Shown piece by piece: positions 31,185 through 39,873 of a DNA stretch of 49,749 bases. Within the stretch, counting starts at the first letter, position 1. Each line of letters opens with the position of its first letter. The notes under the pieces were generated by a model that saw nothing but the letters and a program-made list of their open reading frames with translations, did no database searches and was not told the DNA's origin. The stretch is from an uncultured delta proteobacterium (GTDB lineage Bacteria; Desulfobacterota; Desulfobulbia; Desulfobulbales; Desulfocapsaceae), in assembly GCA_903901335.1 (NCBI GenBank), contig CAIUQR010000069.1, forward strand, positions 1 through 49,749, given 5' to 3'. Position numbers and translations under genes: made by a program.

Positions 31185-31937
31185 TTAGTGGCTTATCGCA
31201 AATGGACCATCGGAACCGCTGACAGATCGGTGCAGACTAACATTATGTCCGTCAGCCTGTCCTTGCTGGTAGGCGGTAATGTTAATCCTGGTTGACCTGC
31301 CTTTCCGGCCATGCTTCAGATTGGGAAACATCAGATGCAATTTCTCAGACACGGCTTTGTCCTTAACGATCATGAGTTCCTTGCCGGTAAGTCCGCAGGA
31401 ATTCCTGGCAATATCGTCAGGTGCCGTGTTTTCTTTGAATTTTTTCAAACGGTTGAAAATGGTGTTCAACAGTCCCATGCGATAGCTTTTCTTGAAGGTT
31501 TCTCGACTTCCATAGAAAACATCAGCCGAGTAGTTTTTCTTGGTGTATTCCCTGCTCATACGTCCTATCGTCTGCCGCAATCTTTCAAAAAGATCGATAA
31601 TAATAGACAGATCGGTGACGCCGGCGACAAATGTCAGCTTCCACGAATCGTAATACCGATTACGAACAGCGTGTCCATCGAAAGCCTTGGCTATAGCGCA
31701 ACCAAGTTGCCCTTCCCACGACTGATATGCCTTTGTCAATCCATATACCTCCTTGGATTCGACATCGGCTCCGCTGCCGTTTATGGCAACATCCGCCACG
31801 GAAAGGTTGTGTTCGCGCATCAATGCCTCGGCCTTACTCATGGCAAGAGCCGCTTCGTGTTCGTTGTCGCTTGCTGAAAGAGCCAGCAATTTTTGCAGTT
31901 TCTCGATGATTTTCTGATCCATTTTGTTATCCTCCAT
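31185..31937 (-). CDS. DUF2786 protein
   Basis: The 250-residue protein begins MEDNKMDQKIIEKLQKLLAL and has the DUF2786 block ASDNEHEAALAMSKAEALMR followed by EHNLSVADV. A mixed C-terminal part follows, including WKLTFVAGVTDLSIIIDLFE. DUF2786 genes occur on plasmids and phages without assigned activity. ATG 31937 has CAGGAG upstream; the longer frame crosses leader 4 and is rejected. Confidence 0.78.
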   Translation of the reverse strand: MEDNKMDQKIIEKLQKLLALSASDNEHEAALAMSKAEALMREHNLSVADVAINGSGADVESKEVYGLTKAYQSWEGQLGCAIAKAFDGHAVRNRYYDSWKLTFVAGVTDLSIIIDLFERLRQTIGRMSREYTKKNYSADVFYGSRETFKKSYRMGLLNTIFNRLKKFKENTAPDDIARNSCGLTGKELMIVKDKAVSEKLHLMFPNLKHGRKGRSTRINITAYQQGQADGHNVSLHRSVSGSDGPFAISH

Positions 31938-31964
31938 GTCTTGTCTCCTGTTTGAAATAAAAAA

Positions 31965-32013
31965 GGGACAAAACACGTCCCCCAGGGGGCGTATGTCTTG
32001 CCCCTGTGAGGGA
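31965..32013 (-). ncRNA. Hairpin leader 4 (radC-motif-like)
   Basis: Near-identical to leader 1: AGGGGCAAGACA with TGTTTTGTCCCT around an ACGCCCCC/GGGGGACGT inner stem. It precedes the DUF2786 gene. Confidence 0.72.
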
Positions 32014-32028
32014 AAATCAGCAGTAAAG

Positions 32029-32322
32029 TTATATTGCCAAACCAGTTGACATTTCAAACACATCTCTCAACATATCGCAATAAATCATCTCGTCTTCCGA
32101 GACTTTCTTATAGTCACTCCCCCGAGTTTTAAAAAACTCCATCGTGTAGGTATCCGATGGCTTCAGGGTTATGCGGATGAGGTTCGCGATTTTTGATCCG
32201 CGAAATTGAAACGTCAAATAGTTTTCTCCGCCGGCGAAGTATCGAGCACCGACCATAGCTGACAATCGATTGGCTCCTCCCATCTGGAAAAGAATGGTTT
32301 TTGCAACCTGCAATTTGTCCAT
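32029..32322 (-). CDS. Unknown 97-residue phage/plasmid-type protein
   Basis: It starts at ATG 32322 (AAGGAG upstream). The sequence FQMGGANRLSAMVGARYFAG, LTFQFRGS, then LKPSDTYTMEFFK resembles a widespread small phage and plasmid protein of unknown role, from memory. It follows the 32333 gene by ten bases and shares its leader. Confidence 0.65.
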   Translation of the reverse strand: MDKLQVAKTILFQMGGANRLSAMVGARYFAGGENYLTFQFRGSKIANLIRITLKPSDTYTMEFFKTRGSDYKKVSEDEMIYCDMLRDVFEMSTGLAI

Positions 32323-32332
32323 TGCTGTCTCC

Positions 32333-32545
32333 TTATGGTAGGGTGAGGAAATCAAATTCCGATTCAGCCTCAAAATGCATTTGAGCCGTTTGCAAAAGAG
32401 CGAGTGCGTTAAGACTCTCTCTGTTTGCCAGGTGCATCAAATCGGTCATCAGATCGATTATGCTGGTCTCCAGGCTATCTTGAGGTTCTCTTTTCAAACG
32501 GTGGTATTCGACTATAACGCCCTCGGCCAATTCGTTCCTTTCCAT
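32333..32545 (-). CDS. Unknown 70-residue protein
   Basis: A small acidic, helical protein (NELAEGVIVEYHRLKREPQD at its start). AGGAGG lies before ATG 32545. It is the first gene of a two-gene unit with 32029. No family is recognised. Confidence 0.55.
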   Translation of the reverse strand: MERNELAEGVIVEYHRLKREPQDSLETSIIDLMTDLMHLANRESLNALALLQTAQMHFEAESEFDFLTLP

Positions 32546-32570
32546 TTTTTACCTCCTGTACAAAACCAAG

Positions 32571-32610
32571 AGGGACCATCCCCGAAGGGAATGTTGCAGC
32601 CCCTCCGGGA
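32571..32610 (-). ncRNA. Hairpin leader 5 (diverged)
   Basis: AGGG pairs with CCCT as the outer arms, and TCCC-TTC-GGGGA is the inner hairpin. Shorter than the others but in the same position, 25 bases before the 32545 start. Confidence 0.5.
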
Positions 32611-32624
32611 ATTGAGAATTGATT

Positions 32625-32867
32625 TTAATCCAGTATTATTTTCTTCCTAATCGGTTTAGCGCATCCGACCTTTCGGGCCGGATGACAATTGAAATTCCAA
32701 CCGACATCGCCTTCCGGCAAGGTTGAATGAATTTCACCAATCGTTAGCCCACAGTTTTCTTGGACGTACTTTTCAGCCTCTATTTGCGAAGGGGCCGCAA
32801 CGAAAAACTCGCCCTCAAAACTGAAGATTACCGGAATCCTGAACTTTTTATTTTGAATATTTAGCAT
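32625..32867 (-). CDS. Unknown 80-residue protein
   Basis: ATG 32867 has AGGAGG upstream. The sequence FRIPVIFSFEGEFFVAAPSQ is followed by IEAEKYVQENCGLTIGEIHS and a basic tail. It reads as a small alpha/beta protein of unknown role. The longer frame to 32912 crosses leader 6. Confidence 0.6.
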   Translation of the reverse strand: MLNIQNKKFRIPVIFSFEGEFFVAAPSQIEAEKYVQENCGLTIGEIHSTLPEGDVGWNFNCHPARKVGCAKPIRKKIILD

Positions 32868-32892
32868 GGTCTTACCTCCTGTAATGAATGAA

Positions 32893-32936
32893 GGGGGCAA
32901 GAATATTCCCATTAGGGATTCTTTGCCCCCAAGGGA
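32893..32936 (-). ncRNA. Hairpin leader 6 (radC-motif-like)
   Basis: GGGGGCAAAGAAT pairs with ATTCTTGCCCCC around TCCC-TAAT-GGGA. This stem has new sequence on both sides compared with leaders 1-4, a compensatory change. Confidence 0.7.
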
Positions 32937-32953
32937 TAGGTGGTGTCTGTCGT

Positions 32954-35293
32954 TCAGACCGTTTTGGCGTGTTTCTGACGAACTTCCGCAAGCACAAAAC
33001 CCGATTGCTCCCGTGGCTTGAAGATCCGGATCGGTTTACCGCTGATCTCGCCTGCACCTCTACGGTCGTACCAGCCGACTTTCCTTCCGGCCCAATAAAT
33101 CAAGCCTTCTTTAAAGTCAAACCGATGTCGATCCACATACGCCCTCGCAGCCTGGTTGCTAACATAAACCCTGCCACGAATAACATACTCGTAGCTGATC
33201 GTGGCAACGCCTGTTGCGGTGGTTAAGGTGGTGGTTGTGGTGACGGTTACATCTTCCGATTCGTCCAGCTTCAGGTTGGCAAACAATTCCTGTTGCCGAT
33301 ATCTTTTCCATGCATCGTTCACATTCTCGATCTTTTCACCTGCTCCGGTGAGTGCTTTGGCCAGCTCCACAAAAATGCTGTTCTCCGATGACGACATGGC
33401 CGCAAGACCCTGCTCGGACAACACCCCTTCCACGGCAAGCGATGTTTCCATTTTTTGTGCCATCAGAGAGAGAGCCTTGTCCTGCATTGAACCTGCATAA
33501 GACATGAAAAAAACCCGTACCGGCTGCTCCTGGCCTATCCTCCACGATCTTCGGCTTGCCTGCCGAAGCGTGAATAATGAATAGCCACATTGGAAAAAAA
33601 CAATCGTTGGGAAATCCAGCAGATCGAGGCCTGTTTTTACCAAATTCGGATTGCAGATCAGACAGTTGTACTTTCCTGTTTTTATTTGGTTTTCCAGCCA
33701 TTCCTCTCGGTTTTCCGTCTGCACCGTGTCACTTCGCAGTATCAACGGAGAAAAGCCGCGTTGAGCGAGCTTTTCCTGCAGGACGGGAATCAGATCCCTG
33801 GTGCCGGTGTGCTCCAAAAAAATAGCAACCTTTCTCCCCTCTTTCCGTTCGGTTGCCAGAATCTCCAGCAGCCGTTCTTCTTTGGGAAGAAGATCAATAT
33901 TCAGAGCGGGTGCTTCACCAACCACCCGGTCAATTCCATTTTCCTCAAGGACTACTCTTTCCGCTGTCCGGCAACCATCCACATAGCCCAGGAGGCTTTG
34001 CAGCATTTTCCCGAGCAGTCGCATGTCGCCTTTGGCAAGAGCTTTTCTGGTTTCTGTTGTCAGATCTAATTCAAGAGCTTTATACGCTTCTTTCTGTTCA
34101 TCAGCCATCTCGACTGAGACAACAATCTCTTCATAGGATGGAAGATTATCGCTGATATCCTCCAACCGGACAAAGGCGGACCGTTCCAGCAACAGTTCAG
34201 GCAGGAGTAATGGTGACACTCCCGGCTTTTCCGTCACCCGGCATTTTCCGGCGATCTTGCGTCCGATACTGGCCGCGTTCAGGCTGGATTGCAGATCCTT
34301 GCTGTCATAAGTCTTTTCGATGACCCCAAAGCGTTCGGCAAACTGCAAGGTCCTTCCGTACTCAAATCCGGATTCGTGCATCCACCGTGGGAACATCCGC
34401 CACAGCAGATAAAACAAATCTTTCGAATACCCGCCCATAAGGGTTCCCGTCAGAGAAAGCACCTTTTTAGAGCGGGAGATCAGACAGGACATGGCTTGAC
34501 CTTGTGCCGTGCCGCCGCCTTTGAGTTCGTGAACCTCGTCCAGAAGAAGCAGATCGAAGAAATCCTTTGGCAGATACCGTTTTATGAATTCGGCCTTGGC
34601 ATACCGCCGAAACTTTTTGTTGTCCGCTACCCACAGTCTTGCCTTGCAATGCACACACATCTCCGGGGCCTCCAGTTGCTTACCGCAAACAGGACAACAC
34701 CAGACACCGTTGATGATGATCCGCCGGGGAGCACGTTGGAAATGCAGCTTCGCCCGTTCTTTGCCGATGACCCATATCTCGGTCCCTTTCGGCTTGGCCG
34801 GAGCGGTCTTGCTCGCCAAGAGCACACCCATACCTTTTCCGTTCAGGTTGATACATTTACAACCGGGAATGGTGGTGTTGGCTTCCCTGATCCATTTCTT
34901 GACTAAATGGCCGGGGCATTGGATGAGTATTCGTTTATTCTTTTTCGGAAGAAGATGAGCCACGGCAAGACCCATATAGGACTTACCTGTCCCCATCACG
35001 CCGTTTAGAAAATCGGCCTTCCTATCTTCTACATAGAAGGACCTGGCCACTGGGAGTATCCCTTTGGTTATCTGGCCAGGGAAAGGTGATCTCAGCAAGG
35101 TCTTCAACTGCTCCCTTGCCTGTTTGTCCCATTCGTCTTCCGATGCTTCCGAGTAGACCGGCTTCATCTCTTTCAGGACCTGGGCCTTCAATACATCACC
35201 CCATTCGTCCAGAAAATCTGCCAGCTTTATGGTTTCTGTCGTTTCCGGTTTCTGAACATCTTCAATAACTTCTTCAACATCACATGCAAGCAT
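32954..35293 (-). CDS. SNF2-like superfamily 2 helicase with zinc ribbon
   Basis: The 779-residue protein has Walker A NGVMGTGKSYMG (about residues 97-108). A four-cysteine zinc ribbon follows (CCPVCGK then CVHCKA, about 198-215), then motif II DLLLLDEVHELKGGGTAQG (near 254) and motif III LSLTGTLMGGY. Helicase C motifs include TGLDLLDFPTIVFFQCGYS and QASRRSWRIGQEQPVRVF, which is SNF2-like. It likely remodels or unwinds DNA. The cluster context with methyltransferase, nuclease and SSB suggests anti-restriction or establishment rather than transfer itself. AGGAGG precedes ATG 35293. Confidence 0.87.
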   Translation of the reverse strand: MLACDVEEVIEDVQKPETTETIKLADFLDEWGDVLKAQVLKEMKPVYSEASEDEWDKQAREQLKTLLRSPFPGQITKGILPVARSFYVEDRKADFLNGVMGTGKSYMGLAVAHLLPKKNKRILIQCPGHLVKKWIREANTTIPGCKCINLNGKGMGVLLASKTAPAKPKGTEIWVIGKERAKLHFQRAPRRIIINGVWCCPVCGKQLEAPEMCVHCKARLWVADNKKFRRYAKAEFIKRYLPKDFFDLLLLDEVHELKGGGTAQGQAMSCLISRSKKVLSLTGTLMGGYSKDLFYLLWRMFPRWMHESGFEYGRTLQFAERFGVIEKTYDSKDLQSSLNAASIGRKIAGKCRVTEKPGVSPLLLPELLLERSAFVRLEDISDNLPSYEEIVVSVEMADEQKEAYKALELDLTTETRKALAKGDMRLLGKMLQSLLGYVDGCRTAERVVLEENGIDRVVGEAPALNIDLLPKEERLLEILATERKEGRKVAIFLEHTGTRDLIPVLQEKLAQRGFSPLILRSDTVQTENREEWLENQIKTGKYNCLICNPNLVKTGLDLLDFPTIVFFQCGYSLFTLRQASRRSWRIGQEQPVRVFFMSYAGSMQDKALSLMAQKMETSLAVEGVLSEQGLAAMSSSENSIFVELAKALTGAGEKIENVNDAWKRYRQQELFANLKLDESEDVTVTTTTTLTTATGVATISYEYVIRGRVYVSNQAARAYVDRHRFDFKEGLIYWAGRKVGWYDRRGAGEISGKPIRIFKPREQSGFVLAEVRQKHAKTV

Positions 35294-35323
35294 GATCGCC
35301 TCCTTAGATATAAACCTAAAACA

Positions 35324-35366
35324 GGAGGCAATCCCCTTGCAGGGAAGCGTACTCCCCTGTCAGGTA
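35324..35366 (-). ncRNA. Hairpin leader 7 (variant stem)
   Basis: CAGGGGAGT faces ATTGCCTCC, with the inner hairpin TTCCCTGCAAGGGGA. It precedes the helicase gene by about 30 bases. It shares the CCTGACAGGGGAGT start with leader 8. Confidence 0.58.
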
Positions 35367-35384
35367 GGTGTTGTAATCATTGAT

Positions 35385-35654
35385 TTAATCGTTTTTGTTG
35401 GCCAGCCATGCAGGACGAAGCATTTTAAGTTTCTTCGATCCGTCAAATGCATCACAAATATTCTCGGGGTGGACCCGGTACATTCTTCCGGGTTTGGTGC
35501 CGATAATCTTGCATCGTGGCTGGATGCCCAGGTTTTCACCGCCTATGCCCTTGATCGGCATATTCAGGTAGTGATCGCAGTCGCTGCAATGCTTGTGCGT
35601 ATAGCCCCGGCGATAATTGAGTTGGTTTTTAATCTTCAGACGTTGGGTTCCCAT
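35385..35654 (-). CDS. Unknown Cys-rich 89-residue protein
   Basis: It starts at ATG 35654 after AAGGAG. It contains HKHCSDCDHYLN and a later RCK and NICDAF, so a small zinc-binding fold is possible. No family is recognised. It has its own leader. Confidence 0.6.
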   Translation of the reverse strand: MGTQRLKIKNQLNYRRGYTHKHCSDCDHYLNMPIKGIGGENLGIQPRCKIIGTKPGRMYRVHPENICDAFDGSKKLKMLRPAWLANKND

Positions 35655-35680
35655 GCTTTGTCTCCTTGATGTAAAAAAAA

Positions 35681-35726
35681 GGGGAGGCAAATCCCTTGCA
35701 GGGAAGTGGAACTCCCCTGTCAGGTG
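35681..35726 (-). ncRNA. Hairpin leader 8 (variant stem)
   Basis: ACAGGGGAGTTCC faces TTTGCCTCCCC, with the inner hairpin TTCCCTGCAAGGGA. Close relative of leader 7, before the Cys-rich gene. Confidence 0.6.
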
Positions 35727-35741
35727 GGTGTTGTTGGAATC

Positions 35742-36080
35742 CTATCCAGTAATAGTTTCTATCCCTTTGCGATGAATAACATTTAATAACACAAGAGCAG
35801 GCCCTTTTGGATGTTTTAGGCCGCGTTCCAGTTTTGAAACATAGTCCGCAGTCAGATTCAAATAATGAGCAAACACAGATTGACTCATGTGCGCCTGTTC
35901 GCGCATGGCACGGATGTCATCACCTGTCAAAGTCTCAACATCAACCTTTTCTTTTAGACCAAGGTGCCGCGATGTGATTTTTTTGTAAGTTTCCTCATCT
36001 ACCATATCGCCGCTTCTCATGTCTTTAGCCATCTCAACTATCGCTTTTGATAGTCGGCTAGGTTTTTTATTTTGCTTCAT
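35742..36080 (-). CDS. HTH antitoxin
   Basis: The 112-residue protein has an XRE-type helix-turn-helix (IRAMREQAHMSQSVFAHYLN, then LTADYVSKLERG) and GLKHPKGPALVLLNVIHRKG, typical of antitoxins partnering RelE-like toxins. It follows the toxin gene with a 14-base overlap. Confidence 0.82.
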   Translation of the reverse strand: MKQNKKPSRLSKAIVEMAKDMRSGDMVDEETYKKITSRHLGLKEKVDVETLTGDDIRAMREQAHMSQSVFAHYLNLTADYVSKLERGLKHPKGPALVLLNVIHRKGIETITG

Positions 36081-36447
36081 TGCAGTTTATCTCCTGTAGA
36101 AGACTTTTCTCTATCTGTTGTTGAATGCGTTCGTCCGTTGCATTAAGCCATATGGCCGCAATTTCCCTTAACTCTGCAAGTTCGTTGTCCTCGATATTTC
36201 CGCGTTCACTTTTAGCAAAGCCATACAAAAACACAGCTCGAATCCCAGAATTGTAGGCAATCAATGTCCGAAAGCCACCCGAACGACCTGTTCCTTTTCG
36301 GGGGACTCGTTGCTTGATGATATCACCACCTACATCGGCATCCACAATTCCCCGTTCGGCTCTGCTTATCGCTTCGCATAAATTGATATCGGGAATTCGT
36401 TCCCGCCTTGCAAAACGCGCAAACAACTTGATTTTAAAAACTCTCAA
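36067..36447 (-). CDS. RelE-superfamily toxin
   Basis: The 126-residue protein has the pattern of RelE-like toxins with IVDADVGGDIIKQRVPRKGT, GRSGGFRTLIAYN and AVFLYGFAKSERGNI. The start is TTG 36447 with AAGGAG five bases upstream; the longer frame lacks a ribosome-binding site and crosses the promoter. Unlike neighbours it lacks a hairpin leader and has its own promoter. Confidence 0.82.
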   Translation of the reverse strand: MRVFKIKLFARFARRERIPDINLCEAISRAERGIVDADVGGDIIKQRVPRKGTGRSGGFRTLIAYNSGIRAVFLYGFAKSERGNIEDNELAELREIAAIWLNATDERIQQQIEKSLLQEINCNEAK

Positions 36448-36468
36448 ATTATCTCCTTCATTAATGTA

Positions 36469-36496
36469 ATTATAGTACCATAAACTATAGTTGCAA
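36469..36496 (-). promoter_or_regulatory. Promoter and operator of the RelE/HTH pair
   Basis: On the minus strand TTGCAA (36496-36491), 16 bases, then TATAAT (36474-36469). TATAGT and ACTATA form an inverted repeat across the spacer and -10, a likely antitoxin operator. Confidence 0.65.
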
Positions 36497-36533
36497 GGTG
36501 TTTCGCTATCTGCTGTGAACCACAGTGCGCAAC

Positions 36534-37142
36534 TCAATTCAGATCCTTGAGTTTAATCGCCTCAAGGATCTTCTCTTGCAGCTCCTCCTCGGATGGCCAG
36601 GAGACCAGATAGGCTTGCCGCAGGTCTTCACCGCCATACGAAAAGAGCTGTTCAGGGGCCATCACCTCGTCCCACACCCAATCAATCCATTGCCTTTTTA
36701 GCGGGATTGTCGTGAATGCATCCAGTCGGCGGAATGCCCGTTCCTTGACGATGGGCAGATCCTTACCGAAAACAACGGCGGCCTGGTTGTGATCCTCGTA
36801 GAGAAAACGATGGACAATGATCTTGTTTACGGTTTCTCCGATTTTCCTGACTCGAACAGCTTTGGTGTTTTCAGTGATTTTTGAAAAATTGTGGCAATAG
36901 AATTGACAGGAGATCTTGTCTTCGCCTTCGTCGCCAAAGGTTAATTTTTCGCCTGTCGTGACCTGGGCCGAGATAGTTTTTATGTATGATGCCGTACCCA
37001 CCAGGCTCATCAAAAAAGCGCGATACTCGGTGCTGTAAAAATATGAGCCGTCTTGATATCCGGGCTCCACCTTCCTCGCGATCAGCGCGTCACAATATGC
37101 TGTATAGCCGCAGGTATTCACTCTTTGGTAATCGTTGTTCAT
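36534..37142 (-). CDS. Unknown 202-residue protein
   Basis: A soluble protein starting MNNDYQRVNTCGYTAYCDAL, with YFYSTEYRAFLMSLVG, KISCQFYCHNFSKI and RQWIDWVWDEVMAPEQL. AAGGAG precedes the ATG. No family is recognised. It sits between the methyltransferase and the toxin-antitoxin pair and has a hairpin leader. Confidence 0.65.
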   Translation of the reverse strand: MNNDYQRVNTCGYTAYCDALIARKVEPGYQDGSYFYSTEYRAFLMSLVGTASYIKTISAQVTTGEKLTFGDEGEDKISCQFYCHNFSKITENTKAVRVRKIGETVNKIIVHRFLYEDHNQAAVVFGKDLPIVKERAFRRLDAFTTIPLKRQWIDWVWDEVMAPEQLFSYGGEDLRQAYLVSWPSEEELQEKILEAIKLKDLN

Positions 37143-37164
37143 TGTTTTTCTCCTTTATTTTGCA

Positions 37165-37218
37165 GGGAGAAAAAACAATGCCCCCTGTGGGAGATGTGTT
37201 TTCTCCCAAGGTGTGGGT
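37165..37218 (-). ncRNA. Hairpin leader 9 (radC-motif-like)
   Basis: GGGAGAAAACACA pairs with TTGTTTTTTCTCCC around CTCCCACAGGGGGC. The outer stem again differs on both sides from the GGGGCAAGAC type. Confidence 0.7.
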
Positions 37219-37228
37219 TGTTGGTTGT

Positions 37229-38308
37229 CTACTGGACGATATGGAGTGTCCCGGTTTCCATGTCGATGATCTTGACGGTTGGGATGTATTTATCCCGAGT
37301 GGTGATTGTGCCACCCTTGTCCTCACCGTTAGATGAACTGACTACTGGAGATTCCTTTTTGACTACTCCTTTCACAACAAGTCTTTTGCCGTTTTTTTCG
37401 ATCTCCCCGTTCATGAAGCCTCCGGCCAGAACCAAGGCCAAGTGTCCATTCTCCAACATCGAGAGGGGCTGTATGAAATGTTTCTTTCTCGGTGTCATCT
37501 CTTCGAGAACCCCCTGTAGTATTCCTGCCTTACGAAAAACCGGAATGCCCGTTGCCGGGTCAAACCTGCTGGTGCCGAATGCCGTCAAAGGCTTTATCGC
37601 TGCCGGAACCTGAATGGATGATGCAAGACAACTGTTCAGTGCAATCACTTCATTCAGAAAGAGTTCCGGCTCCATCCGGCCAAGTTCTCTCAGGCGGTGC
37701 TCCGTGGATTCGGCCTGTTCGGCGGTGATTCTTTTCCGCCGGCCAAAGACGATGCACTGTCTAAATGCCTGAAATTCTTCCTTTGGAAAGCCAATAACCT
37801 GAACTTTAAAGTTACGGGCTAGAGCCTGGGAACAGCTTTTATCCGCCAGGATGTAATAAGGGATAACAAAGATCAGGAAACCGCCAGGCTGCAAAGCATT
37901 CAAATACTTTCGCAGGAAAAGGGTTTCCAGCCGTTGAGATTTTTCATCTGTGCTGATTGAGGTATCATACGGTGGATTCAGGTAGAGAAGCCCGAATGCC
38001 TGGTATGTAAACCTGATTTCATGGAGTGCATCTCCCCACAACACCTGATTCAGCCTTGTCCGGGCCTCAGTAGCGCGTTCGTGGCTGAGTTCTATGCCGT
38101 AAGTTGCAGCGTGTTCATGTTTGAGTTCGATGCCTTCATGGGTGGTTGTGATTGCCGTCGCTAGCCGGGAAAGAGTCGCCCCTTTTCCGCAACAGGGATC
38201 GAGCAGTCGTGCGCCGTCCTCGAAGGTGATCTTTGTTTTGAGGAGTTCACAGATGCTATCCGGTGTCGGGTAGAAACCGGCCTTCGCTTGAGATTCGATA
38301 CGAGCCAT
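37229..38308 (-). CDS. DNA adenine-N6-type methyltransferase (DUF6094-like)
   Basis: The 359-residue protein has SAM-binding motif I ARLLDPCCGKGATLSRLA (about residues 33-50) and catalytic motif IV LLYLNPPYDTS (about 108-118). The N-terminal KAGFYPTPDSICELL is typical of plasmid and phage methyltransferases. It should methylate adenine or cytosine amino groups, protecting incoming DNA from restriction. AAAGGAGG precedes the ATG. No restriction enzyme gene is nearby. Confidence 0.86.
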   Translation of the reverse strand: MARIESQAKAGFYPTPDSICELLKTKITFEDGARLLDPCCGKGATLSRLATAITTTHEGIELKHEHAATYGIELSHERATEARTRLNQVLWGDALHEIRFTYQAFGLLYLNPPYDTSISTDEKSQRLETLFLRKYLNALQPGGFLIFVIPYYILADKSCSQALARNFKVQVIGFPKEEFQAFRQCIVFGRRKRITAEQAESTEHRLRELGRMEPELFLNEVIALNSCLASSIQVPAAIKPLTAFGTSRFDPATGIPVFRKAGILQGVLEEMTPRKKHFIQPLSMLENGHLALVLAGGFMNGEIEKNGKRLVVKGVVKKESPVVSSSNGEDKGGTITTRDKYIPTVKIIDMETGTLHIVQ

Positions 38309-38324
38309 TTTTCCTCCTTTGAAG

Positions 38325-38372
38325 AAAGGAAAAAACGGCTCCCCGGGGGAGTGTTTTTTCCCCTTTGGGTTG
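38325..38372 (-). ncRNA. Hairpin leader 10 (radC-motif-like)
   Basis: AAAGGGGAAAAAACACT pairs with the AGCCGTTTTTTCCTTT side around TCCCCCGGGGA. It lies directly before the methyltransferase gene. Confidence 0.7.
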
Positions 38373-38388
38373 TGTAGTAGCGCTTTCG

Positions 38389-38583
38389 TTAAATAACAGA
38401 TTCGAGACCATTGTGTGTTGGAGTCGATTTCTTTTTAAAACCGATGGCATGATTCATAGCATCGCTCGCAATTGCAAATAGTTTTGCCTCAGATTCGTCT
38501 GGGAATTGCTTGTGTGCTGCTTTCATGATTGTATCCCATCCATCCATCATTAATTTAAAATCTTGCTGTATTGTTGATTCCAT
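38389..38583 (-). CDS. Unknown 64-residue protein
   Basis: A short helical protein (MESTIQQDFKLMMDGWDTIM at its start, FKKKSTPTHNG near the end). It overlaps the previous small gene by 29 bases, in one unit with the Cas4-like gene. No family is recognised. Confidence 0.5.
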   Translation of the reverse strand: MESTIQQDFKLMMDGWDTIMKAAHKQFPDESEAKLFAIASDAMNHAIGFKKKSTPTHNGLESVI

Positions 38584-38758
38584 AACTATCTCCTCGCCTG
38601 GTGTTTTCCAAAATGGTTAAATTTTCGACAGTATCTTCTTTTGTCCAGGACACTTGAAGCCTCATGAGCTTCCGGATACAATCGCCGCAGAGAGATTCCT
38701 CTTTTTCCGCTTCATTAATGCCGCAGCCGGCACAGAGATAAACGATTTTCATGTCCAT
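38555..38758 (-). CDS. Small CxxC zinc-finger-like protein
   Basis: The 67-residue protein has YLCAGCGINEAEKEESLCGDC, two CxxC pairs suited to one zinc ion. It starts one base after the Cas4-like gene's stop. A second start two codons on (MKIVYL) is possible. The role is unknown; it may be an accessory of the nuclease upstream. Confidence 0.5.
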   Translation of the reverse strand: MDMKIVYLCAGCGINEAEKEESLCGDCIRKLMRLQVSWTKEDTVENLTILENTRRGDSYGINNTARF

Positions 38759-38759
38759 A

Positions 38760-39731
38760 TCATGCCGCCTTACATTTTTTTATGTCCAGCCACGATGACG
38801 TGGTAACGGGTTCCTGAAAATCACCGAGAGACTGACCGAGATCAGCTAAGAATGTTTCCAATCTTCCGATATTTAAAGATGTTCTGGACTGTGTTTTTTT
38901 GTTCAGGACGTAATTGTTGACCTTGATTGCACCAACTGTTTGGACGACATCGAGAAGGTTCTTTCTGATCGGTTCTATTCTCGCTTTCAGAATCTTTTTT
39001 TCAGCCTGTAAATGCTGCAAATCTTCCACTATGCCTGCCATTTCAGGGGCCTCTTGGGCCGCAAAACTTGGACAATCGAGAAGATGATCGCAACATCCGC
39101 AAAGAAACCCAGATTCCGTGGCCGGCTCAACATCGTTTCCCTGTAATATGGCCTGATAGGCAGACCAGATATCTTGAGCTTTGTTTTTCAAGCTCTGGAA
39201 AACGGTTTCGTTGGGCTGGTATCCGGAAAATAATCCTACTTCGCCGTCAGCCAGGTCCAGGGTAAGAATCGCACCTTTGATTTTATAATCGGAATATTCT
39301 TCGGACATAGCACCCATCTGGGCATACAGTTGTGATTCCCAGGATGCATGAGGCATCGAGGGGACAGGACTGCTTTCAACTTCCAGAAGGGCTTTGACCT
39401 TGCTTGTCTTTGATGTGAAAACGAAGTCGACACGGGCCAGAAACGGAACATCTTCCGTCTTGACCTTGATCTCAACCTGCCTCTCGAAGTTCGTGAAGCC
39501 TGCAGCGGTGAACACCTTGGCCACAATCTCTTCGGCCATATGTCCTCTTTCAAAACGAAGGAGTGTGGCGAGATCGTGCTCTTTCGGGCTGATCCGTTCA
39601 AGGACAACCTTCCGGGGGCATTGGCCAATGTCTGATACACCGAGATAACTTCGTCGATCTCCGAGTGTGTTTTCTCTGTGCTGTTTGGATAGATTGCGTA
39701 AGCTGGTTAGAAAAATATTGCTTATGTCCAT
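38760..39731 (-). CDS. Cas4/RecB-like PD-(D/E)XK nuclease
   Basis: The 323-residue protein has the Cas4-like N-terminal VSDIGQCPRKVVLERI. It then has AEEIVAKVF, the Asp in FLARVDFVFTSKTSKVKALL and the Glu in LEVESS, where the usual E-x-K reads E-V-E. QLYAQMGAM fits the QxxxY motif. A C-terminal cysteine group, FLCGCCDHLLDCPSF, could hold an iron-sulfur cluster with the N-terminal Cys. The missing Lys may alter catalysis. No cas genes are around, so it is a plasmid-type nuclease, perhaps acting with the helicase and SSB. A hairpin leader precedes it. Confidence 0.78.
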   Translation of the reverse strand: MDISNIFLTSLRNLSKQHRENTLGDRRSYLGVSDIGQCPRKVVLERISPKEHDLATLLRFERGHMAEEIVAKVFTAAGFTNFERQVEIKVKTEDVPFLARVDFVFTSKTSKVKALLEVESSPVPSMPHASWESQLYAQMGAMSEEYSDYKIKGAILTLDLADGEVGLFSGYQPNETVFQSLKNKAQDIWSAYQAILQGNDVEPATESGFLCGCCDHLLDCPSFAAQEAPEMAGIVEDLQHLQAEKKILKARIEPIRKNLLDVVQTVGAIKVNNYVLNKKTQSRTSLNIGRLETFLADLGQSLGDFQEPVTTSSWLDIKKCKAA

Positions 39732-39758
39732 GATAATCCTCCTGTTGTTGAAATCACA

Positions 39759-39812
39759 GCGAGAGAGGATAACACGAACCCCTTGAGGGGAAGTGAAATC
39801 ACTCCCTCGCGG
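39759..39812 (-). ncRNA. Hairpin leader 11 (variant stem)
   Basis: GCGAGGGAG pairs with CTCTCTCGC (one G-T pair) around TTCCCCTCAAGGGG. The outer stem is unrelated in sequence to the other leaders but sits in the same place. Confidence 0.6.
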
Positions 39813-39873
39813 GTAAGATAGTGGATATAACTATCCTTTCGGATTGATTTATCCAGTTTTTTGTGGGTGATGC

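Noticed and set aside
34289..34906. 205-codon plus-strand ORF opposite the helicase
   Set aside because: The minus-strand helicase has intact motifs throughout. This frame has none.
37053..37613. 186-codon plus-strand ORF opposite the methyltransferase
   Set aside because: It is a shadow of the minus-strand methyltransferase gene, whose motifs are clear.
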